From NCBI GenBank assembly GCA_947568835.1, contig OX387606.1, forward strand, positions 14,570,001 to 14,634,000: DNA of 64,000 nt, read 5' to 3'. The first letter of the stretch is position 1, and every line of letters begins with the position of its first letter. This document shows positions 26,201 through 37,311 of the stretch, piece after piece. The notes under the pieces were generated by a model, which saw only the letters and a program-made list of their open reading frames with translations, made no database searches and had not been told where the DNA came from. The translations under genes were made by a program, and so were the position numbers. This DNA is from Protonemura montana. Its lineage: Eukaryota; Arthropoda; Insecta; Plecoptera; Nemouridae.

Positions 26201-28826
26201 TTGTTACTACTACAGTAACAAATCTGGAAACGCCGCCTGTGATTGGCCGATCATCTTTTAGTACATCTTTAAACTGTGCCTCGTGGATCTGGCTCCTGGT
26301 GACTGAATTTTTAAATGGTTTTTGGGTAAATCCTTCCTTGGGATACTCCAATAATAAGAATATTAGCAATGATATGGGCCCCTTTATTTTTCCAAGCAAT
26401 TTTGTGGCAAAAAAACATACAGAATTCATGGAATTCAGCTGTCCAAGAAATAGACATACTATCCTGGTTTCTAAATTCTGAACATGTTTGAATGCAGGCT
26501 GCGTACATGATTGTTGACGAGATGCATGAGGAACATCCGGAGCTCCTGAAAGACCAGTACTGGGACGAGGTGGTTCCGAAAAATCTTCCGTACACGGTGG
26601 CGTCAGAGCACTTCCGCCGCGGGGAGCCCAAGGGATCGGCGGAGACATACGTTGTCAAACCGGCAGACTCCCTCTATGCAAACCTGCTGCCTGCCAGAAA
26701 GACGCTGCCTGAAGACGTTTACGCAGACTACGTGAGTACTGGGAAATAGGATTACTACTTTTTTCTATAAACATTTAATTATTAAAAAAAGAACTGTTGT
26801 CATACTGGGTAATGACAGGAAGAATACTTATGCAAGATGGTATCAATTAGGTTTAATTAGTTTAAAAACTACAATTGCAAGTCTTGTCACAAGTATTCGA
26901 TCATCTTTAACTGTTGTCATGTACTTTGAAGTGTGCGGTAATTTACTGTACAGATAAAAAAAAAAGTAATTTGTTGCCATACAAAGCAACACTATTCAAA
27001 AAGCATATTTTTTTATTATTTTTTAAACTGGAAGAAATTTATAGAATATAAGGGCATTATAATTCCAAAGTCTACCACCTTATATGTTTCATATTTGCTT
27101 ACTTCTTTGACACTCTTCCATTTGTCTTTGTCTTCCAAAATTTAATTCTTTTTGACTTTAATAAACTGAATTGCAGACAAGAATATATATTACAATCATT
27201 GCAGGAGAGTGTGGACACACCTCTGGTCGAGCGCCGCAAAAACTGGTTCCAGCGGCAGATGTCGCGTATGAGTTCAGTGCGATCAGCGTCGACGGCATAT
27301 TCGTCCAACGGGCTTTTCACGCGCGGCCGCATCAACTCGGTCTACTCAAGCCCCGAGTCTGGCCTGCCGATTCCTAACGGCGTCAACGGCGGCAGCCAGC
27401 AACAATTTCAGCACAAGATGTCGCTCTACGACAGACTGGTCGGACGGAAGTCCACCAGGGGACACTCCAGGAGAGGTGAGTTACATTCTTAGTTTCTGAA
27501 AGAATAGATAGGTCATAGTTATTTCATATTGGTGGCAAAGCTTGGCAAGCTGAGAAAAATGCACCGTAACTGATTAAATACCCCACAAAAACTTAATTAA
27601 CTCCACAACACCAAATAGTAAATGACAATAGCACAAAGTACGCACAAATCAGAAAAAACTGTCTCGAGATTTACTAGTAATGCCTACATTTTCTTACGTC
27701 CACCCCAACTACAAAATTCCCCGGTTCTTAAAGACACATTACAGCAAACAAATTAGATGTATTGCTATTATGAGCGTTCTGACAATTCTGGATACCATTG
27801 TAGGAACGATCAAGATAAATGGAGGTGCCGTACCAATGTCTCTGAAGAATCGACCGCGGATTCCTACGCCTGACGTGACTAAGGAAGTCGTGGACCGTGA
27901 GAATCGGTTGGCAAATATGCACCATGCTAACGGCATGCTGCACTCGACGCTGACAGGCGGCACGTTTGTTGCCCACCAGCTCAATGGAGTTCAGGTAAGA
28001 CAGATTTGTTTTGAAAATTACTTTAAAGTGTCTAGAAAAATCAAGTTTTGAGATAAGGTGCCCATCAGTAAACAAGACTCCTCAAGTGAAAGAGAAAATT
28101 TTTAGTATGATCTCCAACTACATTCAGATTCACTCTCTAGTTTTGGTTAAGATATTTACAAAAATCGTGGTCTTCGGTTAAAGATCAGTGTAGAGCTGAC
28201 ATCCTTTTCTTCTTTTTTTCTGTTCTTCAGTTGCAAAACCTGTGGCATTTCAATCACATCTGCCACGGATTCCAATTGTTACAGCAAAGAATAACTACCG
28301 GATCATAAATATTGCGTTTAACTATAACCATTCTCTCCAGGCTCATCACAACGGCCACAACCAACAGAGCTACCCGTCTGACCTCAATCTGGTCCTCCTC
28401 TCGCCGATCCAAGAGCTGGACTCTCCAACGGGTCAACACAATGGCACTTCTGCGCTGGCGCAGTCGGTGCTCAACCCGTCGCTGCACTCTACTGGAATCA
28501 ACGGCGTTAAGCTGACTGCCACACCAGTGCTGACGACCATGACACTGACCCCGGTCACCATGACTCAGCCGATGCTAACTTCACTCGGCTTTACAAGCTC
28601 TGCAGGATCGCCCCCGCCCTCGCTGCATCACATCCAGTTCGGGCAGCCTCCTCAGCCGGCTCCGCAGATGCCGCAGATGCCCCAGGGTCTGACGCTCACT
28701 GAAGTGCACTCTTCGAGCTCTGAAGATGACGGAGCTACCACAAGCAGTACGGCGAGTTTGGAGGGGGATAGAAGTAGGAAGGCTAGTGTTACATCACAGG
28801 CCAAAAGGGGGGAGGTTTACGTTTAA
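2209..28826 (+). CDS. BEST1: Bestrophin family anion channel (5' exon missing)
   Basis: Bestrophins are pentameric calcium-activated chloride/bicarbonate channels of plasma membrane. Ten coding exons join in frame: 2209-2319, 7004-7175, 12073-12202, 21066-21304, 23922-24059, 25398-25505, 26498-26731, 27205-27475, 27804-27994 and 28341-28826 (TAA). All have AG acceptors and GT donors. Hallmarks seen in order: [12 protein letters not shown] (first helix), [13 protein letters not shown] then RWW (pore neck), DERGRLMRR, the cytosolic part with [26 protein letters not shown], and the calcium clasp [14 protein letters not shown] followed by [19 protein letters not shown]. The last three exons encode a long, poorly conserved Ser/Pro/Gln/Thr-rich cytosolic tail, as is usual for the family. 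Visible length is about 692 residues. Only the short N-terminal exon (about 20 residues) is absent. Family assignment is certain; which vertebrate paralogue it matches best is not decided. Confidence 0.95.
2320..7003 (+). other. BEST1: Bestrophin intron after the first visible exon
   Basis: A 4.7 kb intron, GTAAGA donor to TTTTCAG acceptor. It holds a low-complexity ACAT-rich tract near 4700-4750 and an 11-bp perfect hairpin at 4990-5016. I see no coding exon or known repeat copy in the rest. Confidence 0.7.
7399..7740 (+). repeat. Dispersed repeat, copy A
   Basis: This stretch (starting near TTTTGACAACGGGGCT) aligns along about 350 bases with 21493-21845. Shared blocks include TTTTGACAACGGG, GATGATGAACCT, GGAAACCCGGT and GCTTAACTT. 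A shorter, more diverged piece occurs at 41109-41235. It has no open reading frame worth reporting and is best read as an old SINE-like or MITE-like element. The family is not recognised. Confidence 0.55.
9863..9935 (+). pseudogene. tRNA-like sequence, probably pseudo-tRNA or SINE head
   Basis: The 73 bases fit the tRNA outline. There is a 7-bp acceptor (GTTCAAG with TTTGAGC, two G-U pairs), a D arm with A box TAGCTCAATTGGTTAGAGC, a T arm with B box GGTTCGATTCC, and discriminator A. The anticodon arm is broken: only about three of five pairs form, and the base at position 33 is G instead of T. No CCA-proximal T-run terminator is obvious. A functional tRNA is unlikely; a decayed tRNA or tRNA-derived repeat fits better. 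Confidence 0.6.
11924..12034 (+). repeat. Partial tandem duplicate of bestrophin exon 12073-12202
   Basis: About 111 bases repeat with a period of 125 bases: 11924-12034 against 12049-12159. The copy includes the end of the upstream intron (GACCTTGGTTGATTCTGCAG) and the first 85 bases of the exon, with about eight mismatches in those 85. Reading from the duplicated acceptor (exon start 11948) gives [17 protein letters not shown], clearly the same segment as the real exon. It then runs into unrelated sequence and a TGA near 12062-12064. The part of the exon that carries the real donor is not duplicated. It is a relic or, if spliced in, a poison exon. Confidence 0.85.
12203..21065 (+). other. 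BEST1: Largest bestrophin intron
   Basis: An 8.9 kb AT-rich intron from a GTAAGT donor to a CACAG acceptor. Several open frames of 60-170 codons occur on both strands, but none resembles a known family or has neighbouring exons. A short CTG/TTG-rich tract lies at 20488-20518. No transposon is recognised here. Confidence 0.65.
21305..23921 (+). other. BEST1: Bestrophin intron with dispersed repeat copy B
   Basis: A 2.6 kb intron with a slightly unusual donor, CAG/GTCAGC. It contains the second copy of the dispersed repeat (21493-21845) and a decayed tRNA-like A box (TAGCTCAGTTAGAAC, near 23633). The rest is unannotated AT-rich sequence. Confidence 0.65.
21493..21845 (+). repeat. Dispersed repeat, copy B
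   Basis: It aligns with 7399-7740 in the same orientation over its whole length (shared TTTTGACAACGGG, GGAAACCCGGT, GCTTAACTT). Divergence is substantial, so both copies are old. The right part (CGTTCGGAGGTCACCCACTA) is less clear in copy A. Element class is unknown. Confidence 0.55.
24060..25397 (+). other. BEST1: Bestrophin intron, nothing recognised
   Basis: A 1.3 kb intron between the exon ending FMTILQ and the exon starting FCFYIGW, bounded by GTAAAT and TTTCCAG. I see no repeat or gene in it. Confidence 0.65.
25506..26497 (+). other. BEST1: Bestrophin intron, nothing recognised
   Basis: A 1.0 kb intron following the calcium-clasp exon. The donor is GTATTA and the acceptor AATGCAG. No internal features were seen. 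Confidence 0.65.
26732..27204 (+). other. BEST1: Bestrophin intron, AT-rich
   Basis: A 473-base intron, GTGAGT to ATTGCAG, with A and T runs but no recognisable element. Confidence 0.65.
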
Positions 28827-29452
28827 GGAGGGTTTATAGAGCGTTGACAAGCGCTCGTGTGATTTTTTTGTAGTGGATGCAATTGTAGGAGAAATGTTCA
28901 AGTCATTCCTGATAATGTGTGTGAGTAACGCGTGCATTTAGTCATGCCGGGAAAAGAGAAATATAGGTGGATCATTTTGCCTTGCGAGACAGCAATGAAA
29001 CTTAACTGAACCTTTCAGAAAAGAGAAGGTATGGTTATGAAATGGGGATCAAACACTTAAATCAGAAACATCATATTTTTAGAGAGAAATTAAACTTGTT
29101 AAATTTTTAGACACTTGTTCAGCAGGTAACAAAGAAAGTCAGAGTGCATCAAGAAAATTTCTTTCGATTGGTCGAAACAAAGAATGGACCGGCTGTGATT
29201 ACGCTTGGAGAAAGTGATTATAACGTTGAAAAAGATATGCCCACGTAAAAGAGACAGATGAAGCTGAAAATGGCATTGTGTGAGATTAAATTTACCTTCT
29301 GTCACTGATAAGGGCAATATCATAGTATTGCATGCATGACCATGTAATGAAAATAAAATCTGGCTCACAGATTCCAAGGTTAAGAAAAACTGTTAAACGT
29401 GAATATATTGAGGTGGTCAAGATCATTGTAAATAATTTTTAAGGCGTGAAAG

Positions 29453-29458
29453 AATAAA
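29453..29458 (+). promoter_or_regulatory. Candidate polyadenylation signal AATAAA for bestrophin
   Basis: An exact AATAAA about 630 bases after the stop codon. Another exact copy is at 29352-29357. Either could be used, and the sequence cannot decide between them. Confidence 0.4.
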
Positions 29459-30125
29459 TTATTTTAAAGTTTATAGATAAATATTAATGAATGAGAAATC
29501 TTGCCCACATAAAGCGAAAGGCTGGTTTTGGTCATGACTGGCCTAATGCTCGAACTTTTTAACTTAGTAAATAGTTACTTTTAGTAATATTATTCAGTTT
29601 AGGTGAGCGGAAATGAATATGGATTGTTAGACTAGACGTTAATAAAAAATGTACCACTTATAATAGCCTATAGGATATTTGAAATTAGGTTTTAACTTCA
29701 TTTGTAACATTCCATTGATTCCTTGTAGCATGCTGTAAAATGAAATCTTTGGTTCCAGAGTGTTGATATTTAATTTTAATTGTGGATATTTTGGCCATTT
29801 GCGTTGATTTTTTTGTGGCACAAATCGTTTGCCATGAAAGCCTAGAATAAGCGCTTGCTGTGTATTTATTATCTTTGCTATATACCACTTTATCTAGCAA
29901 ACAAGCAACTCCAGTTTTGCTACATGTACATAATAACCGTATGAATTATTACACTAATCGCCAAAAAAATGTGTATTGTCATATTTTTCCTATTATTAAA
30001 AAATTAGTTATTACAAACAGATTCTTTTATTTCATAGATACATATTTGCGCAATTAGAAAAAAGGAAAGAATGCCCGGCAGCAGTCTGACTTTATTGGCA
30101 GTGTCATATTATTTGACAGGTATTA

Positions 30126-30131
30126 TTTATT
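30126..30131 (-). promoter_or_regulatory. Candidate polyadenylation signal AATAAA for PPIL1
   Basis: An exact hexamer on the minus strand, about 155 bases after the PPIL1 stop. A second copy lies at 30091-30096. Confidence 0.45.
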
Positions 30132-30284
30132 CCCATTATATTATTCCGAATAGCGTTGAGCGGCGTTGAGTGTGTAGCCTATGCAATGGACTGAGTGCAA
30201 GTCAAACATTTCCGAGTTTTTAATTAAAAATTACATAGCATGAAAGTGGCCTTAGGTATGTAACTTAATGGTAAAAAATGGTTT

Positions 30285-31608
30285 CTATTCCATCTGAACT
30301 GATCCCCGTGTGATTTGGACATCATCTACTGGTCGATCATTCTTGTCTGTTTCAACAAGTCCAATTCTCTTGACTACGTTCATACCCGAATAAACACGGC
30401 CTGAAATACAAGATGAGAAACATTTAGTACGGAAGTATCGTTGAGTATACACTCAATGGAAGTATACTGGCAGGATTCTGTGGATAATTTTGGTACCACA
30501 GTAAATGAAGTTTCAAGTTTAGGATGGTAAAATATGCTAACCAAAAATGGAATGCTTTCCATCCAACCACTGTGTTGGAGCAAGTGTGATGAAGAATTGG
30601 GAACCGTTCGAGTCCTCTCCAGAGTTGGCCATTGACAATATGCCAGCACCTAGAAAAATATTTAATATTTCAACGGTGCTATACATATATACTGTGTATA
30701 TACCATATATATTTATGTACATGTCAAGAAAAATAACTTAAAAGGAATAAAAACCCAAAGGATTTCAGCACAACAACAGAAACGTATTCTTGCCTTAAGT
30801 TAGTGGCACTATTAAATGACATCTATGTCCGAGATGTGCTCGGACTCGAATTTGGCACAGGGTATTTGGGACTACTAAAAATACATTCGCACAGAAAGCC
30901 TATAGAATGGCATAGCGGATAGTACAGCAAACACGAAAATTATACTGATACATGGCAAAGATGTGGTCAAACTCAAAATTCTAAATATTTGTAAATAAGA
31001 AGCAGCTGTATCTGGGCGAGCGTGGCTGATAATGGCGCCAAGCTAACGATCTAATACGGGCATTGGTGACTGTATTTTCTTTCCATGTTGACTTGGCCAT
31101 AAAAGTGTCTTGTTGGTTACCTGTATGTTTTAATTCTTCATGAATCTCATCATCAAAATTTCTTCCATATATTGAACATCCTCCTTTTCCTGTACCCGTA
31201 GGGTCGCCACCTTCAAAAACAGGACTTGATTAGTGTATTAAAGCACAAAGATTCACGTAAGATCCGTAATGCAAAAAAATTAGGTACCTTGAATCATAAA
31301 ATCTCTGATGATTCGATGAAACTTTGTCCCGTTGTAATAACCTCGGCGAAGAAGCTCGGCAAAGTTTCTACAGGTGGTTGGAGCATGTTTCCAGTAAAGT
31401 TCAACCACAATCTCACCCATTCTGGAAACGAGTAAAACATTGAAAAACACATACATTTCATTTTTTTTTATCACAAATACAATTAGTGTTGTGGTAATAT
31501 GCAAACAAAAGGTTCTAGCTGCAATATACAATTAAAAGCTTACGTAGTATCCACCACAGCAAAGGGCGGTTGCCATGATTTATCTGGTATGCCACTAGGG
31601 TTGGACAT
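30285..31608 (-). CDS. PPIL1: PPIL1, cyclophilin-type peptidyl-prolyl cis-trans isomerase
   Basis: PPIL1 is a single-domain cyclophilin that acts in the spliceosome and isomerises Xaa-Pro bonds. Five coding exons on the minus strand, 31608-31544, 31421-31288, 31210-31121, 30649-30542 and 30400-30285, join in frame to 170 residues (human 166). The start gives [20 protein letters not shown]. Cyclophilin hallmarks follow: [17 protein letters not shown], the catalytic-arginine motif [33 protein letters not shown], then [20 protein letters not shown] and [12 protein letters not shown]. The YGxxFxDE stretch and short length fit PPIL1 rather than larger cyclophilins. It lies 353 bases downstream of MTX1 on the same strand and converges with bestrophin. 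All introns are GT-AG. Confidence 0.95.
30650..31120 (-). other. PPIL1: PPIL1 intron, nothing recognised
   Basis: A 471-base intron with a TA-rich dinucleotide stretch near 30680-30725. No gene or known repeat was seen. Confidence 0.6.
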
Positions 31609-31961
31609 GACACAATTCACGATACAAAACAACTTTTGAGTTAAATTCTAGATAAGTTTTGAAGGCAACTTATTGTCGCAAGCACAACTCTAACCTCTAA
31701 ACAATTCAGTCAACAGATATCAAAATTTGAGCAGTGATACCAACCAAAAAAAATTAACTAGATTCAAAACCCATGTACATTCATTCATATTTTATTAAGG
31801 AACATTTTCGCAGACATCTCACAATTAAACTACACCTTAACTTGACCACATCACAATAATCAATAACAAAGCATCAAAGTAAAAAAAAAATTACATTGAT
31901 TTATCACTAGCCAAATTGTGAACTTAAATAATTACATTTGGAACCTATCTAGCTACATATA
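31609..31961 (-). promoter_or_regulatory. Short MTX1-to-PPIL1 intergenic region
   Basis: Only 353 bases separate the MTX1 stop from the PPIL1 start on the same strand. It must hold the MTX1 3' untranslated region, with an AATAAA at 31796-31791, and the PPIL1 promoter in roughly the remaining 170 bases. No TATA box stands out. Confidence 0.5.
31791..31796 (-). promoter_or_regulatory. Candidate polyadenylation signal AATAAA for MTX1
   Basis: An exact hexamer on the minus strand about 166 bases beyond the MTX1 stop and before the PPIL1 start. Confidence 0.5.
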
Positions 31962-34326
31962 TTATTCATTATCATCGTCTTCATGACCATCGAATATTAT
32001 CTCCTCATAGTCGTCCATGCTGTCTCCAAAATCTTTTGGTGTAACCTATGAGAGGAAAGATTTCAATAAATAGAAGTACCACAGTTAAGTCATCATATTT
32101 TGGCAATGAGTCACACATACTCACCTCTATCAAACCAGATGCAAAGGCATATCCGGCCATAGCCACAGTCGCAAAGATGCCGGCAAAAACTTGGTTCCTT
32201 GTCTTATTGGGGAAATCCCCATCAGTCTCTGCTTCTTTCTTAGCTCTCTCCGTTTCCTCTGTTAGCTTTTTTTTGTCATAGTCTGAAACAGAACAATAAG
32301 TATTTCTTTGTCTAGTGCTGAAAAAACATATGGGGTAGGGACAGACCCTAGGTAGAGACAGAATGTATGGAATTTAAAAATTTATGATAGAGACCATTCC
32401 AAATTGCTGTCTGATTTGAGGGCACTGTAACCCAATTGCATGGGTTTCAGGGATAAATCTAGTTTAACTGGCAAAATTGGTTAAATTCCATTGAGCATCC
32501 AAGTTCTTTAAAGTTACCCTAAAATGTAAAAGTAGGGGTACAGCCAGGATAAGTGTGTGGAATGGATTCAAAGCGTGCATTGACCACTACACTTAGTTAA
32601 CATTGGTTTCTAAAAGCCAGCAAGACCTACTCTGTAATATTGAAACACTTACAGTAGTCCTTATCTCTGAGGTAATACAGAAATTCAAAATTACCACCAC
32701 TCATTACAGTTTTGAAGTCACTCTTATTAGCTCGCAAATCCTCCATTACCTTGTACAATGTGCGGGTAGTATCGCTGGGAGATGCGGTTGACAAATTTAA
32801 CAAGGTTTGGACAAGCTTTAAGGTGGTTCTGTAGTGCGGCTGAAGGTAGAGGAGCTTTCAATAGCGGCGCCAGGTAAGCGTAGACAGTGGCGTCGAGTGA
32901 GCAAGGATGTGCGCCGAAGAAAAAGTCCGAGTTTCCCAGACGAACGGTAAGGGCGGTTAGGCAGCGTTCCGCCTCTTTGTACACCTTTAAATTGTAAAAC
33001 CAAGGTAAAATTCTTCGTTTAATTGCTTTATTATGTAAAGTAACAATGCCCCAAAGTCACTAAAGCTTTTATGGAGGGTCTAGATATTAAACTTGCAGGC
33101 AAAATCATGCACATGCTTCTTTTGAGACAATAAAATCCACAACCAATTACTAGGAAAGGAAACATGTAGACATGAGTCTAAAAACAATCATGATGGTTTT
33201 TAGACTCATGTCTACTTGATATATGTCTATATGTCTACTTGATAGGTCGGGAAATTTTAGTTGTCCTTTACTTAGCATTCAAAACCAATTTCAAATAGTG
33301 TTTCTAAAAAACAATCATGTTCTATACGATCAAACAAAAGCTATGCTATTGAACAATATTTCAAATTCACTGGCTCATCAAGTGCAAACATGAAATAAGT
33401 CAAAAAACTACATTGAAGATACATTTATTACATTGGATACATTGAAGGTATACAGGTGCAGATACTCACTCCAGTTTCCTTGACAGAGAGTTGCTCGTTC
33501 TGATCGAAAAGCGTATCCATCATGTTGTTAGCTTCTCGTTCGTATCTCCCAGGATAATAGTAGTTAAATGGTAGAGGCAAAGCTTTTGCATACCAAGGTC
33601 GAGATAAATTAATATAATTCTTTGTATCCACCCACCTAAAAATAATAAATTAATTATTCCTGCAATGCTTATTGAATTATATCAAATTAAATAGGTTATA
33701 TGAACCACAAGGAGTACATACCACATAAACTGGAGGCCTGGTAGCAATTGCTCTTCAAGCAGTTGAGAGAATGCCTTTACTTCAGCGCATTGCTTGGGAC
33801 TTAGTCCAAAATCGGCACTGAAATTCTAAAGCATAATAAAAGATTAAAGTTTGCTGTGATAATCAATCTTTATTTAAACATCATGCCCTTTATAAGATTG
33901 AATGCCACGAAAGTAAGATAACCTACCTTCTGTTTAAGATAGTTTGTAATCTCTTGAAAATCACACAAGGCTTTGCTTCCATTTCTAAAAACCGGCAGCG
34001 ATCCGGATGGAGACCAAAAAGGACTATTTGTCACCTTAGTTTGTAAGGTCACTCCTGAAAACTTGGCATATGTCTGCGAAAGAGAGTGTAAATAATTATA
34101 TAACAGTAGTCAACAATGAGGAGATATCACTATATCATTTAATTATTATAAATAATCAGTTATAATACCAAAATAATTCCTTAAATAAATAGGGTCGAAA
34201 ATATAAAGCAAACCGGAAAATAATGGTTCAACATAACCTCACCATTATCTCTAAGCATTTCAAATCAACTGAAGGTACACCCCAATCTCCCGCCCAAACA
34301 TCTAGCTCCCACGGAGGTCGATTCAT
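31962..34326 (-). CDS. MTX1: Metaxin-1, mitochondrial outer-membrane import component
   Basis: Metaxins are GST-like proteins of the mitochondrial outer membrane. They work with the SAM complex in beta-barrel insertion. Seven exons, 34326-34243, 34073-33927, 33825-33722, 33635-33470, 32984-32750, 32282-32125 and 32045-31962, give 325 residues. Evidence includes WAGDWGVPSVDL at the N terminus, PFWSPSGSLPVFRNG (thioredoxin-like half), LLEEQLLPGLQFMWWVDTKN, WYAKALPLPFNYYYPGR, and the C-terminal helical half with LGNSDFFFGAHPCSLDA. A hydrophobic anchor, VFAGIFATVAMAGYAFASGL, precedes a very acidic tail ending HEDDDNE. The third exon must use the upstream AG (33826-33827) to stay in frame; an AG eight bases inside the exon would shift it. 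Metaxin-3 is the main alternative name; the pattern fits the MTX1/3 group, not MTX2. Confidence 0.94.
32283..32749 (-). other. MTX1: MTX1 intron, nothing recognised
   Basis: A 467-base intron between the acidic anchor exon and the exon ending RYYPHIVQ. No features were seen. Confidence 0.6.
33166..33215. repeat. Perfect 20-bp hairpin in MTX1 intron
   Basis: Bases 33166-33185 are the exact reverse complement of 33196-33215, with a 10-base loop. The core arm reads TAGACATGAGTCTAAAAAC. The right arm with its flanks (33190-33220, 31 bases) recurs exactly at 11476-11506 without the left arm. A foldback transposon end or a small hairpin RNA precursor are both possible. Confidence 0.75.
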
Positions 34327-35350
34327 CTTAGCTTGGGCAAAATTTACTTGTAAAATTTTGTTCAGCAGAGTACAACCGTTGGTACAACTTCGATTTCCTG
34401 TGATAAATTTCAGTTATCACCTTACTCGACCGCCATGCTTGAAACACAAGTATCCACACCAAATCCACACCCACTCAGACCTCAAAGATGTCTTGATTGG
34501 CTATAGCGTTGAGAGCTCGACCGATCGAATGGACGCGTCTTTATTTTGAAACACTTCAATGATTATCATTTCGGTAAAACATGTCAGAAACATTTCAAAC
34601 GCATTTAATGCGTTAACGCGATAAAGCAAAAATCATGGCCTCCGCCTATCTATTTGAATTACAAACAGAATAGTAAGTTTTAATATCAGAGGCGTGTCAG
34701 CAGTCCTCAGTGCTTTTCACACCAATATAAGCTGCTTTTTGCCTAAAAAGCTTACAAGTTACTTTCCGGAACCTGGAGTGTCAGCAGATTCGGTTATTCA
34801 AATTTCATACTGATTGCATTCACTGGATCTACTGGGCCAAAAAAATCTTACTGGGTCTCTTCTCTATCCTCCAAATCATCTAATACGTAACCTCGAAGGT
34901 ATATACTAGAATTTTCGGTCTGCAATCTCGAGTGTTCTCCCAATGCAGCCATAATTAAAAATAGCTGACAACTGCCAGTTGCTGGACACCACAAATGTAT
35001 GCTTTCTGTTACTAAAACCTTTTGGTTCACGGGACGTCGATTTGAAGCCCAATGGGATCCAGTAGGTTTTGGAATGCGACCACTAAATTGTGACAAAAGT
35101 TTTCTGTGTAACGTTACACTTAAATGAAAAGGAGTACCCTGATACTTCAGAATTAAGTACAATCACAATTGGAAAAAGTGTTACTCCTAAATATCTCATA
35201 AAATAGTCATTTTATTTTCAACAAGTACGCGACAGTAGGGGCCCAGCAAGCTATCTGAGATGTAAAAGCGTTAGCATTTTCATTAGCAAGAAGGCAGGCA
35301 TTGTAATATAAATCCATGGCACCAAAATCTTTTTTCTTTTTCTTCTCAGA
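34327..35350. other. ECHS1-to-MTX1 intergenic region
   Basis: About 1.0 kb between the MTX1 start and the ECHS1 stop. ECHS1 has an AATAAA at 35216-35211, so the rest is MTX1 promoter. A 104-codon minus-strand open frame at 35162-34848 has no recognised similarity and is not called as a gene. Confidence 0.5.
35211..35216 (-). promoter_or_regulatory. Candidate polyadenylation signal AATAAA for ECHS1
   Basis: An exact hexamer on the minus strand about 135 bases past the ECHS1 stop. Confidence 0.5.
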
Positions 35351-37311
35351 TTAGTGGTTTGAGAATTTTGGCGGTCTCTTCTCAACAAAGGCAGTCATAC
35401 CTTCCTTGCGGTCCTCCTGCAAGCACAAAATAGTTTATGTTAGTCCTGCTTCTATCCATTCACTCTTATCCTGTTCGTTCGTTTCTTTCAGAATTCATCT
35501 TACGGTTGCAAACGTAGCATGGAATGTTCTCTTTTCGAAATGGAGACCCTCCTGAAGAGTTGTCTCGTAAGCTGAAATGAACAGAGAAAAGTAGAAAAGA
35601 ACGTTGTAACCGGAATTTAATTATCTAGTGTCAAAGTGCCAAAATTGTTTAACAAACTGTTATTTCTGCAAAGGGCTTAGTATGTATGCTGGGGAAGAGG
35701 TAAAGATACTAAAACTTGGTACTAAAGCAACTAGTCATAGGTCTGTTACCTGTGTTAACGGACTCCTTGCAAAGCGCAACAATCAGCTGCGAATGCGAAG
35801 AGATTTTCTCGCCAAGCTTGACAGCTTCAGCCACCAATGAATCGGCAGGGAACACTTTGCTGACAAGTCCCATCTTCTCAGCCTCAGCAGCGTTGATTTG
35901 GTTGCCTGTGAGGCAGATCTCCATTGCCTTGCTCTTGCCAACAACGCGGGTCAGCCTCTGGGTGCCGCCTGCACCGGGAATTGTGCCGATTGCGATCTCA
36001 GGCTGACCGAACTTTGCCTTCTCGCCAGCGTAGATGATGTCGCACATCATAGCCAGTTCGCAGCCGCCTCCCAGCTGGAAAATGAACCAGACAAGAGGGG
36101 TACAGGAAAAGATCTCAACTTTCTATTGATTTGCTTATTTTAAAGAATCGAGCAATTCATTTAAGTAAATGGTATACAGAAAAGTATAATAATTTTAAGA
36201 GGTTAAATCTGGGACATCCTTCATTTGGTCCAGGAAAAACCCTAGATAGGTATTTCATTAAAATGAATAGAAAATATTTTGAGAGGAGGATCATGACTTT
36301 TAAGCTCCAAGCATTGCAATTTGAGGCAGCTGATTAGGCAATAAAATAATAGTATTTACAGATACCTATCTCATCATAAAAAAAAAAACTTCAGTTACAA
36401 TTATTCTAAATTTTAATATTAGTATCATTTTTCATGAGCTAGCATCTCATTTTTGACTACTTACTTATTGAAATAGCTAAGCAAATAGAAATATAGATAT
36501 GATCCAGCAGACCAACAAAAGGCAAAACAAGTTCATGTTTGTGATATGCTTCATATCTGTATGGTAAACAGGTTCAGCCAAGGTTGCAAGTGGTCCTAAC
36601 TTCCCAAGGCCAATTGAAAGATTAAAGCTAGAAGCAGCTTGTTAAATTAGACTGAATGAGTTCATTTACATACCGCATAGCCGTTGACGGCAGCGATGAC
36701 TGGCTTCCTGCAAGCAGCCACTCTCGACCAGTGATTTAAGAAGTTTCCGCGGATTGTTTTCGCATATGTTAGACTCTGCATTTCCTTGATATCAGCTCCG
36801 GCAGCAAAAGCCTTCTCGCTGCCAGTAATGACGACGGCCCCGATGCATTCATCGCTCTCAAACTTGTCGATCGCATCTCCAACTTCTCGCATCAAACCAT
36901 CACACAATGCGTTTAACGCTTTCGGGCGATTAAGTTGAATGAGACCAACATTCTCCTTCTCTCCTGTTTTCTTTGTGATGATGAACTCATAAGCTGGAGC
37001 TGCTAAAATAATGACAAAAACGGGGCATAGGTTAGCTCAGAACGGGCGACAGCACAACTTAGCCAAAAAATTTAGCATAATTTGTGTTATTTATTTATTT
37101 TTTTTGGATTTATTGACCTTGCAATTTGGTGATGGTGACATCAATTATGGCCACATCAAAGTTTTTGCAATTGATTTACAAGCACATCAGATCAATTCCG
37201 AGCTATGCATTTACCTGGACACGATGAATTGAACCTGAGGGAAGCATTGACGGCTGCTATCCTCGAAATTCCCTGGGCTCGGCCAAACAGGTGTTTACAG
37301 ACGAGAGCCAT
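35351..37311 (-). CDS. ECHS1: Short-chain enoyl-CoA hydratase, mitochondrial
   Basis: ECHS1 hydrates 2-trans-enoyl-CoA to 3-hydroxyacyl-CoA in mitochondrial beta-oxidation and in valine breakdown. Five exons, 37311-37215, 37002-36674, 36074-35750, 35571-35504 and 35416-35351, give 294 residues (human 290). The N terminus [20 protein letters not shown] is basic and non-acidic, as in a mitochondrial targeting peptide. Crotonase hallmarks are all present: [10 protein letters not shown], the oxyanion-hole segment [23 protein letters not shown] with the first catalytic glutamate, and [20 protein letters not shown] with the second. The C terminus [18 protein letters not shown] is also typical. All introns are GT-AG and all phases join. 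Confidence 0.96.
36075..36673 (-). other. ECHS1: ECHS1 intron, nothing recognised
   Basis: A 599-base AT-rich intron between exons ending AVNGYA and starting LGGGCEL. No repeat or gene was seen. Confidence 0.6.

Larger units (their letters stand above)
28827..30284. other. Convergent gap between bestrophin and PPIL1
   Basis: This holds the 3' untranslated regions of both genes. Plus-strand AATAAA signals lie at 29352 and 29453; minus-strand AATAAA signals lie at 30131-30126 and 30096-30091. No further coding sequence was found. Confidence 0.6.

Noticed and set aside
34848-35162. 104-codon minus-strand open frame between MTX1 and ECHS1
   Set aside because: No similarity recognised; it lies in a region expected to hold the MTX1 promoter and ECHS1 tail.
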